Assembly: GCA_051453625.1 (NCBI GenBank)
Contig: JBOZIK010000001.1
Location: forward strand, 64,160,107-64,194,665
Direction of reading: 5' to 3'
Source: Welwitschia mirabilis
Lineage: Eukaryota; Gnetophyta; Gnetopsida; Welwitschiales
Length of the DNA: 34,559 bases
Positions 1 through 10,764 of the stretch are shown piece by piece (position 1 is the stretch's first letter; each line of letters begins with the position of its first letter). The notes beneath the pieces were generated by a model. That model ran no database searches and was not told where the DNA came from. It was given only the letters and a program-made list of their open reading frames with translations. The position numbers and the translations under genes are program-made.

Positions 1-18
1 TTTTATATATATATATAT

Positions 19-69
<51 letters not shown>
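1..69. repeat. TA dinucleotide microsatellite
   Basis: Almost pure alternating T and A, broken by two short T runs near positions 1-4 and 21-25. It is a simple-sequence repeat and no gene is associated with it. It lies at the window edge, so its true length is unknown. Confidence 0.95.
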
Positions 70-72
<3 letters not shown>

Positions 73-1007
73 CAACATATAATATTAATAAATCTAATTC
101 ATTGGACTACGTATCTCTAGAATTATTAAGTAGACAACCCTAATGTTTATGCTTGAGATGTAAAAATAAGGGTCTAAATATTAATAAATAATATATAGAA
201 GTGATAAGAAAATAAATTTAAGTTAACTAGAAGTAACATGGAGTATTTAATATAATTTGGTACTTAAATTGGATTATTTTTTATACTTATTAAAGTTAAT
301 TACATATTTTCTTGGGTTTTAGAAGGAATTGAAACTAAAAAGTTTTAATTAATTATTTAAAATTGTAAAAATAAATTAGAATTACTTCACTACTCATCAT
401 ATTATCCCTAAAACTAATTTTATTAAATTTAAATTAGTATAGATACATTTCATAGGATCAAACTTTGATTATAAAAATGACCTAAATTTTAGAGTTGCTT
501 AAATAATACCTTTCACTAAAGTGGCTATAACATTTAATCCACTTGTAATTTTTAAATCCTTAAATACTTTTTGGAAATCTTATTGAATTATCTATAAGTT
601 GATCTATTTAATTTTTTCTTAAAAGTCCTGTTAATTCAAAAATCTAAGATTTTTTTCTTGTTATTTTCTGGTTGTAATTTTTGAGTTATTTTTATAAAAT
701 AAATTTTAAATTTATTTTTAGAAAAATTAATTTCTAAAAACTTTCACATTTCTAATATGATTATAAACATACATAATAAATTCATAACATTTTACTTAGT
801 ATTGAACGAGTTATATCTTTCTTAAGGTATGCTTTACCTTTGGAAAAATGTAAACTTTAATTAAACTAAGAACAAGAGGACTCATATTAATTTATAGAAA
901 TAAAAATTAGTAAACTAACTAAAAGTTCATAATTAAAATTAGGATTTAAAGTATATAAATTAGAATTAAAAGCAATATATATAAACTAAACTTATAATAA
1001 TACATAA
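70..1007. other. AT-rich DNA without recognisable gene
   Basis: Read on both strands, this stretch holds no reading frame of useful length and no motif I recognise. If the minus-strand LTR at 1008-2874 were a 5' LTR, this would be the leader and start of gag of its element, but I see no gag-like frame and no convincing tRNA primer-binding site next to position 1008. Ancient noncoding transposon sequence is the most likely content. Confidence 0.5.
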
Positions 1008-1200
1008 TGCAACAAGTACCATAAGCCTTAAGATTTTCTAAGAAGAAGTGCCTAGCCTAAATAGATTATTGCAGATTAGACTCATTCACCATAATACGAT
1101 TCTAATGCTAATATAATGTAAAATTCATTTCAATAATAATATAATATAAAGTAACATTGGTACCCAACATTGTAGTGAACCTAATGGTCACTTGGTCAAA

Positions 1201-1358
1201 NNNNNNNNNNNNNNNNNNNNNNNNNNNNNNNNNNNNNNNNNNNNNNNNNNNNNNNNNNNNNNNNNNNNNNNNNNNNNNNNNNNNNNNNNNNNNNNNNNNN
1301 NNNNNNNNNNNNNNNNNNNNNNNNNNNNNNNNNNNNNNNNNNNNNNNNNNNNNNNNNN
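1201..1358. other. Assembly gap, 158 N
   Basis: Run of N inside LTR family A copy 1. The flanks do not repeat each other. Comparison with copy 2 suggests little or no LTR sequence need be missing, because the sequences on either side of the gap both align near copy 2 positions 10860-11000. Confidence 0.95.
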
Positions 1359-1682
1359 CATCTAATGAAAGGGAAAATAAAAATACTACATTAATACCAT
1401 AATCATATGCATATGCCTAATGTAAGAAATGGAGCTAATCATTTTATAAAAGAAGAACCTACTTGAAGAGAAACGGATTAATGATTCTTGGAGAAGATTG
1501 ATGAAGTTCTAAGATCCAAGATCCTAGCTTCAATATTTCAACCTTTAAGCTCCATGCTTCAAGATCCAATCTCCAAGATCTAAGCTTCAATTCCACACTC
1601 AAGAGGATGAAAGATTGAGAAGAAATTTTGGTAGCATAAACTTGCTTGAAGAATACTAATTTAAGAAGAAAGAATATGGTTC

Positions 1683-1691
1683 TATTTATAC
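1683..1691 (-). promoter_or_regulatory. TATA box of LTR A copy 1
   Basis: The minus strand reads GTATAAATA followed by GAACC, a good plant TATA box. It sits within an LTR-like repeat upstream (minus sense) of a segment with no coding frame, as expected for the U3/R border. The corresponding site in copy 2 (near 11380) has decayed. Confidence 0.45.
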
Positions 1692-2892
1692 ATAAATGGT
1701 GTACTAAAGGTCTTTAATATAATTAGATAAATACCAATTAGATCATTTTTCCCCTAAGGTAAGAAAATATCTTTTAGCTAATAAGATTGATCAATGACAA
1801 TTTGGATGATCTTATGTAGAGGAAACATTGACATATAAATGAATAGTGATAAAATTATCAATGAGAAGTTATAAGAGATTATGTAAGTAGTGAAAGTGAT
1901 GTGTCAATGATAAAAGAAATATTATTTATAACTCATGCACATAATTGGAGTGAGTAATTTGCTTTCTTTGTTTAACAAAGTTAATTACATGCATCATTTC
2001 CTCAAGCTAGTTCCTTGTTAATATTTCATAAGCTCATAATCAATCCAAAACACATTTAAAATGCATTGAAAGGACAAATGCACTATTTTCAAAATTTTCA
2101 AGTGATACAACAATAAAAATAATATTTTATGCATAAAGTACTTTCATAAATATCAATAAGAATAAAAATCATGGTATCCTTTTTGATTTATGGATAAGAG
2201 TGCATGTTCTTATTCACATGTGTACACTCTTTATGTTCATTACATAAACAATACAAATCCTAGAAAAGAAATGTCATAATTAAATGTAAGAAAATGTTAT
2301 AATTAAATATAATAAAATGTCATAGTTGAATATAAGAAATTATCATGGTTGAACATAGTACTCTTACTTTCTACCTACTTATGATTTTTTCACTTTTATC
2401 AAGTAAGTTTAGTTTTATCCCCCTTTATTTTTAGATTTGAAGAAGACACATGGATAAGTGATCATAATAAAGACATTGCATGCCATTTTTATAGACTTTT
2501 TATTTTTGTTTTACACCTTCATATGCATTTTTTAATTTAACTATTTAGTAATGTAAATGACATGTCTTATTATAATATGTTTATTTGGTACTACAATTCT
2601 TATAATTATTATTATTATTGTTTAAAATAATTAAATTATCCAACACTAATATTAATTAATTAAGTGACCTTATGAGTACCTATAATTGAAAATATATATT
2701 TTGCATAAAAAATATAGTACATTATTTGTTATAAGACTACACGTCAATTCTCATTATAGGGAAAAAATGATTTTCATTAAAATTTGATCTCAAAATGTAT
2801 TACGTAATTTATAGACTCTTGTAATCATGTCATTACTTTTACTAATTAAATATTAAAAAATGTAAGACATAACAAGATTATAATTATCTACT

Positions 2893-3351
2893 TTTTGTGA
2901 TGCTGGTTGGGCTATTTTTAGCCATGCGAAAAAAATCATGAGTGGTTATTATTGCTTCCTGGTATCTTGTCTAGTAAGCTGGACTTGAGATAAATAAACT
3001 TCTATAGCCTTATTAACTATCAAAGTGGCATATGTAGCTACTAGTAGTTGTTTTGCTAAAGTGTTATGGATTGACCATGCTTTATTAGATCTTAACATTC
3101 ATGAATCTAACACATCCATTTTCTATGATAACTATAGTGCAATAGACATATCCAAGAATCATGTTCTTCACTTTAAAGATAAACATATAAACCTTCACCA
3201 TTACTTCATTAGAGATCATGTAGGCTCTAAAGACATTATAGTTAAATATATTCCTACTAATCATCAACTAGCTAACATTCTAATAAAACCTTATTCTTAA
3301 GACTGCTTCTCCTCTCTTTATAAATCTTAAACTAGATCCCTATCCTTAAAT
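2893..3351 (+). pseudogene. Ty1/Copia RNase H fragment, broken
   Basis: One frame reads through the whole Copia RNase H domain, which in the intact element removes RNA from the RNA:DNA hybrid during reverse transcription. Seen in order: FCDAGWA (family: DADWAG), SCLVSW, TSIALLTIKVAYVATSSCFA (family: STAEAEYVA-SSC-A), FYDNYSAIDISKN (family: CDNTSAI-ISKNP), HINLHHYFIRDHV and HQLANILIKP. Stops interrupt it at 2986, 2995 and 3298; the last two fall where the family has Gln. Beyond 3298 the frame continues with DCFSSL, a usual Copia C-terminal motif, so the domain ran to about 3351. The catalytic Glu of the AEAEY block is replaced, so it would be inactive even without the stops. No RT or integrase lies upstream; the frame begins within 20 bases of LTR A copy 1, which probably cut the element. 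Confidence 0.85.
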
Positions 3352-4579
3352 TATTTTCCATCTCATACTCTAAACCTTAATCCTACATTATGCTTTATCT
3401 TTTAAAATTCTAAGTTTAGCTATGTTTTTTTTGTTAGTTCAAAATTTTAACATAGTTTTAAACTTCTGTCTTGTCACTTTTTCTTAGGGGGTTGACTTGA
3501 TATTATATCTAAAAGATTGACATTGATCAATTTAAGGGTGATAAGATCAATTACTTTAGTCAACTAGTGTTAATTAAATCTTGATTACCCTTTGATTTAA
3601 TTAATCTTAATTTCTTTAAAATGATCCACTACCTAACCTTAGGGATTGACTGCCTACTGTTAACCCATGTAATTCTACAAATTTGAGGCTAGGTTATCAT
3701 TTGATATCTGCCATTTTAAAACTTTTCTTTCACCTTCTAGTACTTTTGGTTCACATTAAAGTTTTTTTAAAATGGTTAATCAACACTTTCAAGTCTTCTA
3801 ATCATCTTCTAACATCTTTTTTTCACTTTTCTTAAACTCATTAAAAAATTTCATAGGTTTGATTAAATTTTTAGTTATATTTTCAAAATTTTCTTTTAGT
3901 ATTTCCATCCTATGTTTATTTTTTGATAATTTTAGTTTTTAGTCTTTTTTTCACTATCTCTAGCTAAGATTGAACTCATTTTTCGTAATTTTTACCTCTT
4001 TTCATTAATTTTTAGATAATTCCATAAAATTATTTTCATGTAGTAATCTAATTTTTGTGTCTAAAATGAAATTTTAAAGTTATTGTGTGATAAATTAAGT
4101 TTTTTTCCCCTAGTTTATCTCGTTATTTTGATTACCCGACTATCATTGCTCTTTTAATTATTAATTAATTAAATTTAGATAATATATTTTCTTAATCCTG
4201 TCTTAATCAAATTTCTTTTGTAAAGTTCAAATTAACATTTTTTACCTGTAATCTAACATGTGTTTTGGTACATTCTCCTTGTATTATCTTTACTTATTAG
4301 AATTATATCTTAATTTTATATATTTCTATCAGTGATTCTAATAGTGTTCTTTGAGTACAAATGATTCTTAGACTCTCATTCTCTATAAAGGAAAAGGATA
4401 CTAAAGCCTCTACATCTAGATAAGTGGATCCTTTTGAGGAAATTTAATAATGATTTCAAATCTAAGATCTTTCTTATAGAGAAAGAAATTTAAATAGCCA
4501 CATTTAAATATCTATAGCTTCTATTAAGTATATTTTTAAATACAAAGATTAGGAACAATTACTAACACTATGTACAAAG
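3352..4579. other. Noncoding stretch, possible Copia 3' end and leader of next element
   Basis: A run TTAGGGGG at 3484-3491 followed by TTGACTTGATATT looks like a polypurine tract and LTR start for the Copia fragment, but no matching LTR end was found. From about 3720 to 4330 the plus strand is pyrimidine-rich (many CTTTT and TCTTC blocks), as in leaders of plant LTR elements. Between 4430 and 4580 there are short frames, for example KIFLIEKEI and ATFKYL, that may be the frameshifted N-terminus of the decayed protein starting at 4580. None of this is firm. Confidence 0.3.
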
Positions 4580-5860
4580 GTTGTTATGGAGGTCATTGAC
4601 TCATTTCATGCCAACGTTAAAGTCATCTCCATCCATGACTTAGTACTAAATATAATGATCTTAGGGTTTATTTTAAAGTAATATCAATATGCTTGCATAA
4701 GCGATTCATATCTGCATGGTGGTGTTTCTAATCTCTTCTTTATAGGATTTAAGTATCCTCAGTGCTTTCAAGATGAACTGAATCTTTATGATGCTAATTT
4801 TGATTAGGATACCTCAACTACCTTTAGAGATAAACATCTGATTTCACTGTATTATGCTCCACATTTAATATTTAGATACATCCTTCTATCTATTAGTAAA
4901 CATAGAAATAATATTATCCTCTACAAGCTTAGATTTCTTCATTGCTTATATTCTTAATAAAAGATTGATGCACCTCTCAACATATTTAAATTTCTAGCAC
5001 ATACTATTCAATACAAGAATAGGAATTTATACTATACAGGTTTTATCATGGGGTTATTCCATCACTTTTTAATACCTCTACCACAACATAATGTTACCAT
5101 TATTAAACCATCCTAGCCTCTCAACTAGTCTATGTAGGTACACATGCATCTCTTCGAGGTAGGTGCAGTTCAAAGACTCTCATATGATAAAGGCACAAAG
5201 TCATCTCATGCATATTCTTTAGGTTTAATTACTTATGCCACATGTTTCAAAGATCCTATAGATCTAATGCTTTGATATTTTTACATTGCTTCATATTAGA
5301 ATGTATGAGAAGGAATAATCTCAGTAGTAGGTTTAGTATCTTCTAAAGGAAATTAGAAGGACTGAATAGATTTTAGAGTCTTATTACATTCTATCACCCT
5401 CATCATTCTACTCTTCCATACCCTCTCCTATACTTTGACTATAGTTTCTAAATGAGGATAAAAAGAAAGATGAAGATGAAGAGGATCCATTAGAAGAGAA
5501 AGAAGAGGAGGTACTAGAAGAAGAAACAACAAAGGAGGAATTGATAGAGGAACAAAAGAGGAAGAGTATTTAAAAAGGAGAAAGAATCAAAGGAGGATCA
5601 ATAGTTAGAGGAGGAGAAGGAGGAAGAATGGAAATCTTAGGAGGCACCTTGTCCATCACCTAGATGAATAGAGGCTCCACTGAAGCACCTTAACCTTCAT
5701 CTCCATAGGAAATATCCTCTTTGCAATGTGGTCCTATAGCTTTATTCCAGTACATGCATGATAAATTTAGGTCTAGTGGCCTCTTCACTTCATAGGGATC
5801 AGCTTCCACTCTATCAACTTCATCTTCAGTTATTGTTTTTATCATTCATCTCTCAGAGGA
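4580..5860 (+). pseudogene. Decayed retroelement protein, putative plant transposon protein domain type
   Basis: A single frame can be followed for 231 codons (4580-5272) with only seven stops, all TAA or TAG. It reads VVMEVIDSFHANVKV near the start (the family has an EFYAN-like block), later LYYAPHLIFRYILLSISKHR, LRFLHCLYS, KIDAPLNIFKFLAHTI and NRNLYYTGFIMGLFHHF. This order and spacing match, from memory, the putative plant transposon protein domain (Pfam PF20167) found in many plant LTR elements. After it come a strongly acidic GA-rich tract and a Ser/Pro/Gln tail (ISSLQCGPIALFQYMHDKF at about 5708-5763), which is usual for such proteins. The function of the domain is not known. The coding part is followed by a polypurine tract and LTR at 6330, so it lies inside an LTR element. 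I could not run a profile search, and the family name is an inference. Confidence 0.55.
5456..5640 (+). repeat. GA-rich tract encoding an acidic low-complexity stretch
   Basis: The plus strand is almost all purine, with repeated GAAGAGGAG and GAGGAGGAA units. In frame it gives runs of Glu, Asp and Lys such as EEKEEEVLEEE. It joins the decayed domain upstream to the Ser/Pro-rich tail downstream. Stops and small indels interrupt it. Confidence 0.75.
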
Positions 5861-5959
5861 TCATCTTAAGATGTCATTAGTCATGGTTCTTATTACTATG
5901 CATCATTCATAGATGATTCTAATTAGTATTTATGCTTCTTATCCTTGTTTTTTATTTTC

Positions 5960-6329
5960 TTATAGTTCGTTGATGATAAAGGAGGATAGAAAATGGTGTT
6001 TTATGTTATTATCAAGTATATTATTATGTTATTTTTTATTCTATTATAGTATTTTTGTTTACTAATAGTTATTATGATGACATGTATTTCAAACCTAGTT
6101 TATTATTAATGATATGTCTTTAAGTCTTTGTTACAACAGATAATGTTTGATAACATTAGCACATCATCAAGGTAAGAATTTTCTTATATTTTATTCCTTT
6201 CAATCTTAAGTATATATGCAAATCTGTTTGATTATATTCATACATATGTCTAGGGAAAGAACTCACTTAAGAGGAGGATCATATTAAGAGAAAATAAACA
6301 ATTTTATAGATTTGGTTATCACCAATGAT
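5960..6329 (+). other. 3' part of the same LTR element, hydrophobic broken frame
   Basis: From the GATGATAAAGGAGGA block at 5963 a frame with scattered stops gives hydrophobic stretches (VFYVIIKYIIMLFFILL; YFCLLIVIMM) and then YSILFLSILSIYANLF-like sequence before the polypurine tract at 6330. Plant elements with the domain seen upstream often carry a KGG motif followed by similar hydrophobic sequence, but here it may simply be AT-rich noncoding DNA read by chance. Confidence 0.25.
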
Positions 6330-6340
6330 AAAGGAGGAGA
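6330..6340 (+). other. Polypurine tract
   Basis: AAAGGAGGAGA, preceded by AATGAT and followed by TTATTACAAC. Plant LTR elements commonly show a purine run of this form directly before an LTR start TGTTNNAAC; here the expected TG appears as TA. A near copy, GATGATAAAGGAGGATAGA, occurs at 5963-5981. Confidence 0.55.
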
Positions 6341-6341
6341 T

Positions 6342-7700
6342 TATTACAACTCTTAGTTATCTATGGATGATACACTAAATACTAACTTGTGAACTAATGA
6401 AATGAATATTTTTATAGGCTAGTATTATATGTTAGTAAAAGCTAATATAGATCTTATGTTAAATTATAAGAAAATTTCAAAGAAGTCAAACTAAACAACT
6501 AGCACATGGGGACTTAAAGAATAATTAAAATGGTAGATAATGACTAGGTAGTTAACTATAATTCTCTATTAGGTTAATTAAATGATGCTTAAACAAAATT
6601 AACTAAGATAACAAGTGGTTAACTGCCCATGTGAAGGAGGTCAACGTGGGTCGACCAACCACATATGGAGCCAACTACACATGAATAGGATGCAAACATG
6701 ATGTATATGATCAATTAGCTCTAAAATTAAGATTAATTACCCAACTATGGTTATATCCTCAAATGCCAATATAAGATAAGGGGTCAACTACTAGTTCAAA
6801 GGGATTGAGCATTGGGCTAATGAACAACGGGAAAATAATCATTATGGACTATTGACAACCATTAAACTTCATTTAGGAAAGTCAACCCATTATTCTCAAG
6901 GATTCTAATAGTTATATCTTTAATATGTATGTCTCATAATACTTAAAAATGTTCTTCTATGTATAATTAGGCTATAGTATGGATACACAAATTTTATCAC
7001 ATGTACATTATACTTAAATTGTCATCATACCACTGAATTATGTTGTTATTCGTCTCATACTTCTTATTACTTAATCATAACATTAAGATAAAGATTTGTC
7101 TTATATTTGAGCCTTAAGATTACAAAAAATCTCATTATATTAGTGGATGACAACCATAAAGTCCTATTGATATGTAGTTAGGGGTTACATTGGTAATAAA
7201 AGGAAATAGACTTGTTTTGTATTTTCTTGTTCATATTTCTTTATTTATTTAATTTAAATTTATTAGATAATTAGTTAATTGTGTATATTACTATAGAAAT
7301 TAAATTGAATTTAAGAATTGGATATTATATTAGTAGTGTAAATTGTGCAAATAATTTGTTAAGTTTTCAAATTACAAAATGTTACCTAAGTTATCCTATT
7401 CATCCCTTCCTCCTAGGATAGTCGGTTCTAGGACTTAGCATTTATATTTTTTTCCCATAAGAAATCCCCAATTCATTTAGACATGTTTAAGATTGTAGTA
7501 TTTCAAGAAATGGAAGCTGATCACATTCTATAGAGGAGAACCAACCTATAGAAGTTGATCACACTCTGGCTTAGCGATTAGAGCATATAGCATCACCTCA
7601 TGCACCTCTCTATATAACCCTAGGGCTCGAGCGAGTAATTTGTTTTACTAATAAAACATTAATTTTTTATTTAATCTTATTTAAGATCCGCTATCACAAC
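6342..7700 (+). mobile_element. 3' LTR of the element carrying the decayed 4580-5860 protein
   Basis: It starts next to the polypurine tract at 6330-6340. It carries a TATA box at 7611, a short leader with local CG dinucleotides (CTCGAGCGAG at 7627-7636), an AATAAA signal at 7650, and ends about 90 bases after the TATA box near CCGCTATCACAAC. That order (U3, TATA, R, polyadenylation signal, U5) is what an LTR needs. Two near-identical 17-base segments, GAAGCTGATCACATTCT (7513) and GAAGTTGATCACACTCT (7552), sit upstream of the TATA box. The right end is uncertain by tens of bases and no matching 5' LTR was found in the window. Confidence 0.5.
7611..7617 (+). promoter_or_regulatory. TATA box of the 6342-7700 LTR
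   Basis: TATATAA followed by CCCTAGGG, after a CACCTCTC pyrimidine stretch. The AATAAA at 7650-7655 would serve as the LTR polyadenylation signal, 35-40 bases downstream. Confidence 0.5.
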
Positions 7701-7794
7701 TGTTGCTCAAAAACATTAATGCTAAAGAGAATTTCAAAAATGATAAAAATCTCACTATACTCTAATGTAATTCTTAGTAATTAATGTAAATATT

Positions 7795-10430
7795 GATTTC
7801 AATATATTCTATAGTGAGTAAATTTTTTTAAATTAATACAAAATGTAGAAGATTTATAAAATATATCCAAATAATATAGTAAATCACTAACATGTTATGG
7901 AGTATTTGAGATAAGGAAAAAAAAGCATCACTTATAAGACTATAGTTTCATAATTGATTATTAAAATTTAGAAGCAATAACTCATGAAGAAAACCTAAAT
8001 TCATTCTTTGATTAATAATTAAATCCAAAGCATCTAAAATCATGTTATAAAGATATGATGTTAAAGGACATCCATAATAAATAAATCTTTTTAAATAAAA
8101 TTGATCTAAAGATAGTTAATTCAAATAAATAATGAGACTATATTTAGCAAAAAATATTTCTAATACCCTAATAAAGTAGGATCAAAATTAAAATGTCTTA
8201 ACATTCTTATGATATAATCCAATAAAATTCTATCATAATGTTTCTCATAATTTATTTTATAAAAGGACAAATTCCTATTGTTTTTCAAGCTCTACTCTCG
8301 ACCCTCATTAAGTTCTAGGAAATTATTTAAAAGAGATCTACCTTTTACAAAATCCTCTTATTTTGATCTAATGATAAAAGGAAGAATAAGTTTTAGTCTA
8401 AAAGATATTACCTTTATAGTTATTTTATAACAAATATTTAATAAATTAATGGACCTCTAATATCATAATGGAGAACCTCCTCCTTATTTTGAAATAACTT
8501 TAATTTCTTAATATTTAGGAAATAACCTAAACATAATTTCTCCAATCCTACTCTAACAAGATCATAGAGGTTAAAACCTAGTAATGACTAATGTTTCTTA
8601 TAAAATTTAGTTGAAAATTGATCAATATTAGGGGTTTTATTGTTAAGAAAAGATAAATAAGTCATGTTTAATTCATCCAAGGTAATAGGTTCATCAAACA
8701 TATATTTAAATTTATTTATAATTTTTTTGAAATAGAATTTATAAATCTTACTAAGATCAGTCATTAAAATGTTTTGAAATACCAAGTAGATATTAATGCT
8801 TATTTAAAAAGTCTGTAGAATTACTTGATCATCTATCACATCTTAACCATTTACTTGAAGTATATAATCTTTTGTATAAATAAAATTTATTTTTTTTAAA
8901 ATATGAAAAGATGTATTTATTGCATCTATTCTCACTATAAATCTAGAAATCATGGGTTTTTAAGAGCTTACCTCTATCTCTTAATCTAATTATTTGTTAG
9001 TAATCTTACTCTAATGAATATGAAGAAGCTATGAAATATGTATTATATGATTAACTCATAATAAATTCTTTTAGATTTGAAAGAAAAATTTAATAAACAT
9101 TTAGACTAATAAATCCATACTTTATCTAGGAGTTTATTGACTCTTCTTATCATATTAACTACATCGATGCAGTTAAGCCTTATTACTATTTTTTTAATAT
9201 CTTAGGTAAATAACTATCATAATAAATATTTTAAGTCATATGAAACTTTCATAATCTCTTTCAACTAAAGATAGTATTAAGAATAAAGCTCCTTTTCCCT
9301 TTTATACTATAAAATTTATTGTTTTCTTAAATGAAAAAACAATAAAAGAATGATTTGAAAGAGAATTATGTAATACTATAAGAAACTTTGTTAATTTTGA
9401 AAAATCATTAACATTAAACTAAAATATACCTAATATTTCAAAGATATGCTACCCATGAAGTTTTAGGCCTTTCCAAGTGAGGTATTTATAAGGATTAGGT
9501 GAAGCCTAAATAATAGAATCTTAGAAACCCAACTGATTTTTAAGAAAAAATATAGTTCCCTAACTCATGATTATTTGTAAACATAAAAACATCACTAGAT
9601 TTATTAAATGCATTTTCTTCATATTAAAATATTTAAACAAAATCCAACAAGTAGAAGAAATAGAAGAAGACATCTAATATCAAAGAACACTTCTTTCAAA
9701 AGCTAATTTTGATTCATAAATGCTACAAAATCATAAAACAAAATTCTAGAATCATACTTGCCTCAAAAGGCATACTATCAGGGATCTACATGCTTAGTAA
9801 TAGTTGAAGACTTGAAAACATTACCTAATAAAATAGCTAAACCACCATAATCTTTATGATGATTTTTTAAAATGCATAAGTGCTTAGAAGAAACATATTT
9901 AGAGAAATATCCATTTTACTAGCTAAAACTTTAATCTCTTACAAACCATTCACTTTAAGGATATAATCATGATCTAAAAAAAAATCCTTAATAACATACT
10001 TCCTAATAGGATCAAATAAATTATAAACATTTTCAAGTGGAAAATGTCATCATAGTAATATGAATTAAAGAAGATTAATCTATCTTATTTTCTATTTTGG
10101 AATGCATTATTAAATTTTTTTCTTTTACTTAAAATAGTTAGGTATGGAAGCTAAAAATCCCTAATTAAAAAACCTTTAATTTTTAGGTGCATCTAGATTA
10201 CAAAAAAAATAAAGCATCTCTCTTATCTTTAAAAAGATTAACTACCATACAAACAAGATAAGAAGAAATATCTTGATAAGTAAACTACACATCTATAGAA
10301 TTAATATTAATCACTTAAAATAATATAATAAATAAAAACCAATCTAAAAATAAATGCTTAACTAAATATTTTTTTATGGGTCTTCATAAACCTTAAATAT
10401 TCCAAGAAGTAAACTTACTAATGGGAAAGT
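7795..10430 (-). pseudogene. LINE (plant L1 type) endonuclease-reverse transcriptase, broken
   Basis: Read on the minus strand, pieces of a LINE ORF2 follow in the right order. Endonuclease: FTSWNI at about 10405 (family: SWNVRGL), YGGLAILLGN at about 9850, LTWKGLKLHG at about 9460, and LSNHSFIVFSF at about 9345 (family: LSDHSPI, its Asp now Asn). Linker: DAINTSFHILKKINFIY at about 8910. RT: DEPITLDELNM and NNKTPNIDQFSTKFYKK near 8600-8700 (family: NKSPGPDGFT--FYK), then ITIKVISFRLKLILPFII, DFVKGRS at about 8345, YKINYEKHYDRILLDY at about 8250 (first catalytic Asp now Asn), YGCPLTSYLYNMILDALDL at about 8050, and SSTFCINLKKFT at about 7820. Stops and several frameshifts break it. No nucleic-acid-binding ORF1 or 3' poly(A) was found. 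An intact element would prime reverse transcription from nicked target DNA. Confidence 0.85.
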
Positions 10431-10764
10431 TATAATATTAGAACCCTTCATAAGACCTTTACTATTACCATTATCAAAATAAAATGATGTACTATTTATC
10501 TTTTTATAATATTTACTAAGAGAAGAAAATTATTTTACTTTAATCCTATTCAAAAATGACACTAGTTGAGTAGGATTTCATATCTTATTTTTGGAGAGAA
10601 ATATTATTTCCCTCTTTTTTTGATATTTATTCAAGAATGATCTTTTATGATAACTAATACAAATAAAAGTTACCTAAAAAAAAATTGCACATGATTTATT
10701 TAAAAGCAAAAAATTTTAATGAGCCTTAGGATTTAATATGAAGGATTATGTATTATATAATTTA

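Larger units (their letters stand above)
1008..2874 (-). mobile_element. LTR, family A copy 1 (chromovirus-type, minus strand)
   Basis: This segment is collinear and similar, with many small indels, to 10765-12585, about 9.7 kb away in the same orientation. Shared landmarks include the block rich in AAGATCCAAG/AAGATCTAAG at about 1500-1600 (copy 2: 11180-11260), an ATTACATGCATCATTT block at 1983-1998 (copy 2: 11622-11637), and an ATGCCATT...TTTAATTTAA block at about 2480-2540. On the minus strand it begins TGTTATGTC and ends GTTGCA, so it has TG...CA termini. A TATA box lies inside on that strand. Copy 2 sits directly after a chromodomain and a polypurine tract, so both are read as LTRs of a minus-strand Ty3/Gypsy chromovirus. 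Whether this copy is a solo LTR or part of a longer element is not shown. It contains a 158-base gap. Confidence 0.6.

Noticed and set aside
1157-1402. Plus-strand open frame of 81 codons
   Set aside because: Most of it is the 158-N gap inside LTR family A copy 1; the remaining residues match nothing.
1003-2872. CATAA on both sides of LTR A copy 1 as a target-site duplication
   Set aside because: The right-hand CATAA lies inside the LTR if its start is set by alignment with copy 2 (TG at 2874). A five-base match in AT-rich DNA is weak evidence.
3085-3267. Minus-strand open frame
   Set aside because: It is the reverse-strand shadow of the Copia RNase H fragment.
7560-7610. Possible tRNA around the AGCGATTAGAGCATATAG segment
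   Set aside because: No acceptor, D, anticodon and T arms could be paired, and the T-loop consensus is missing.
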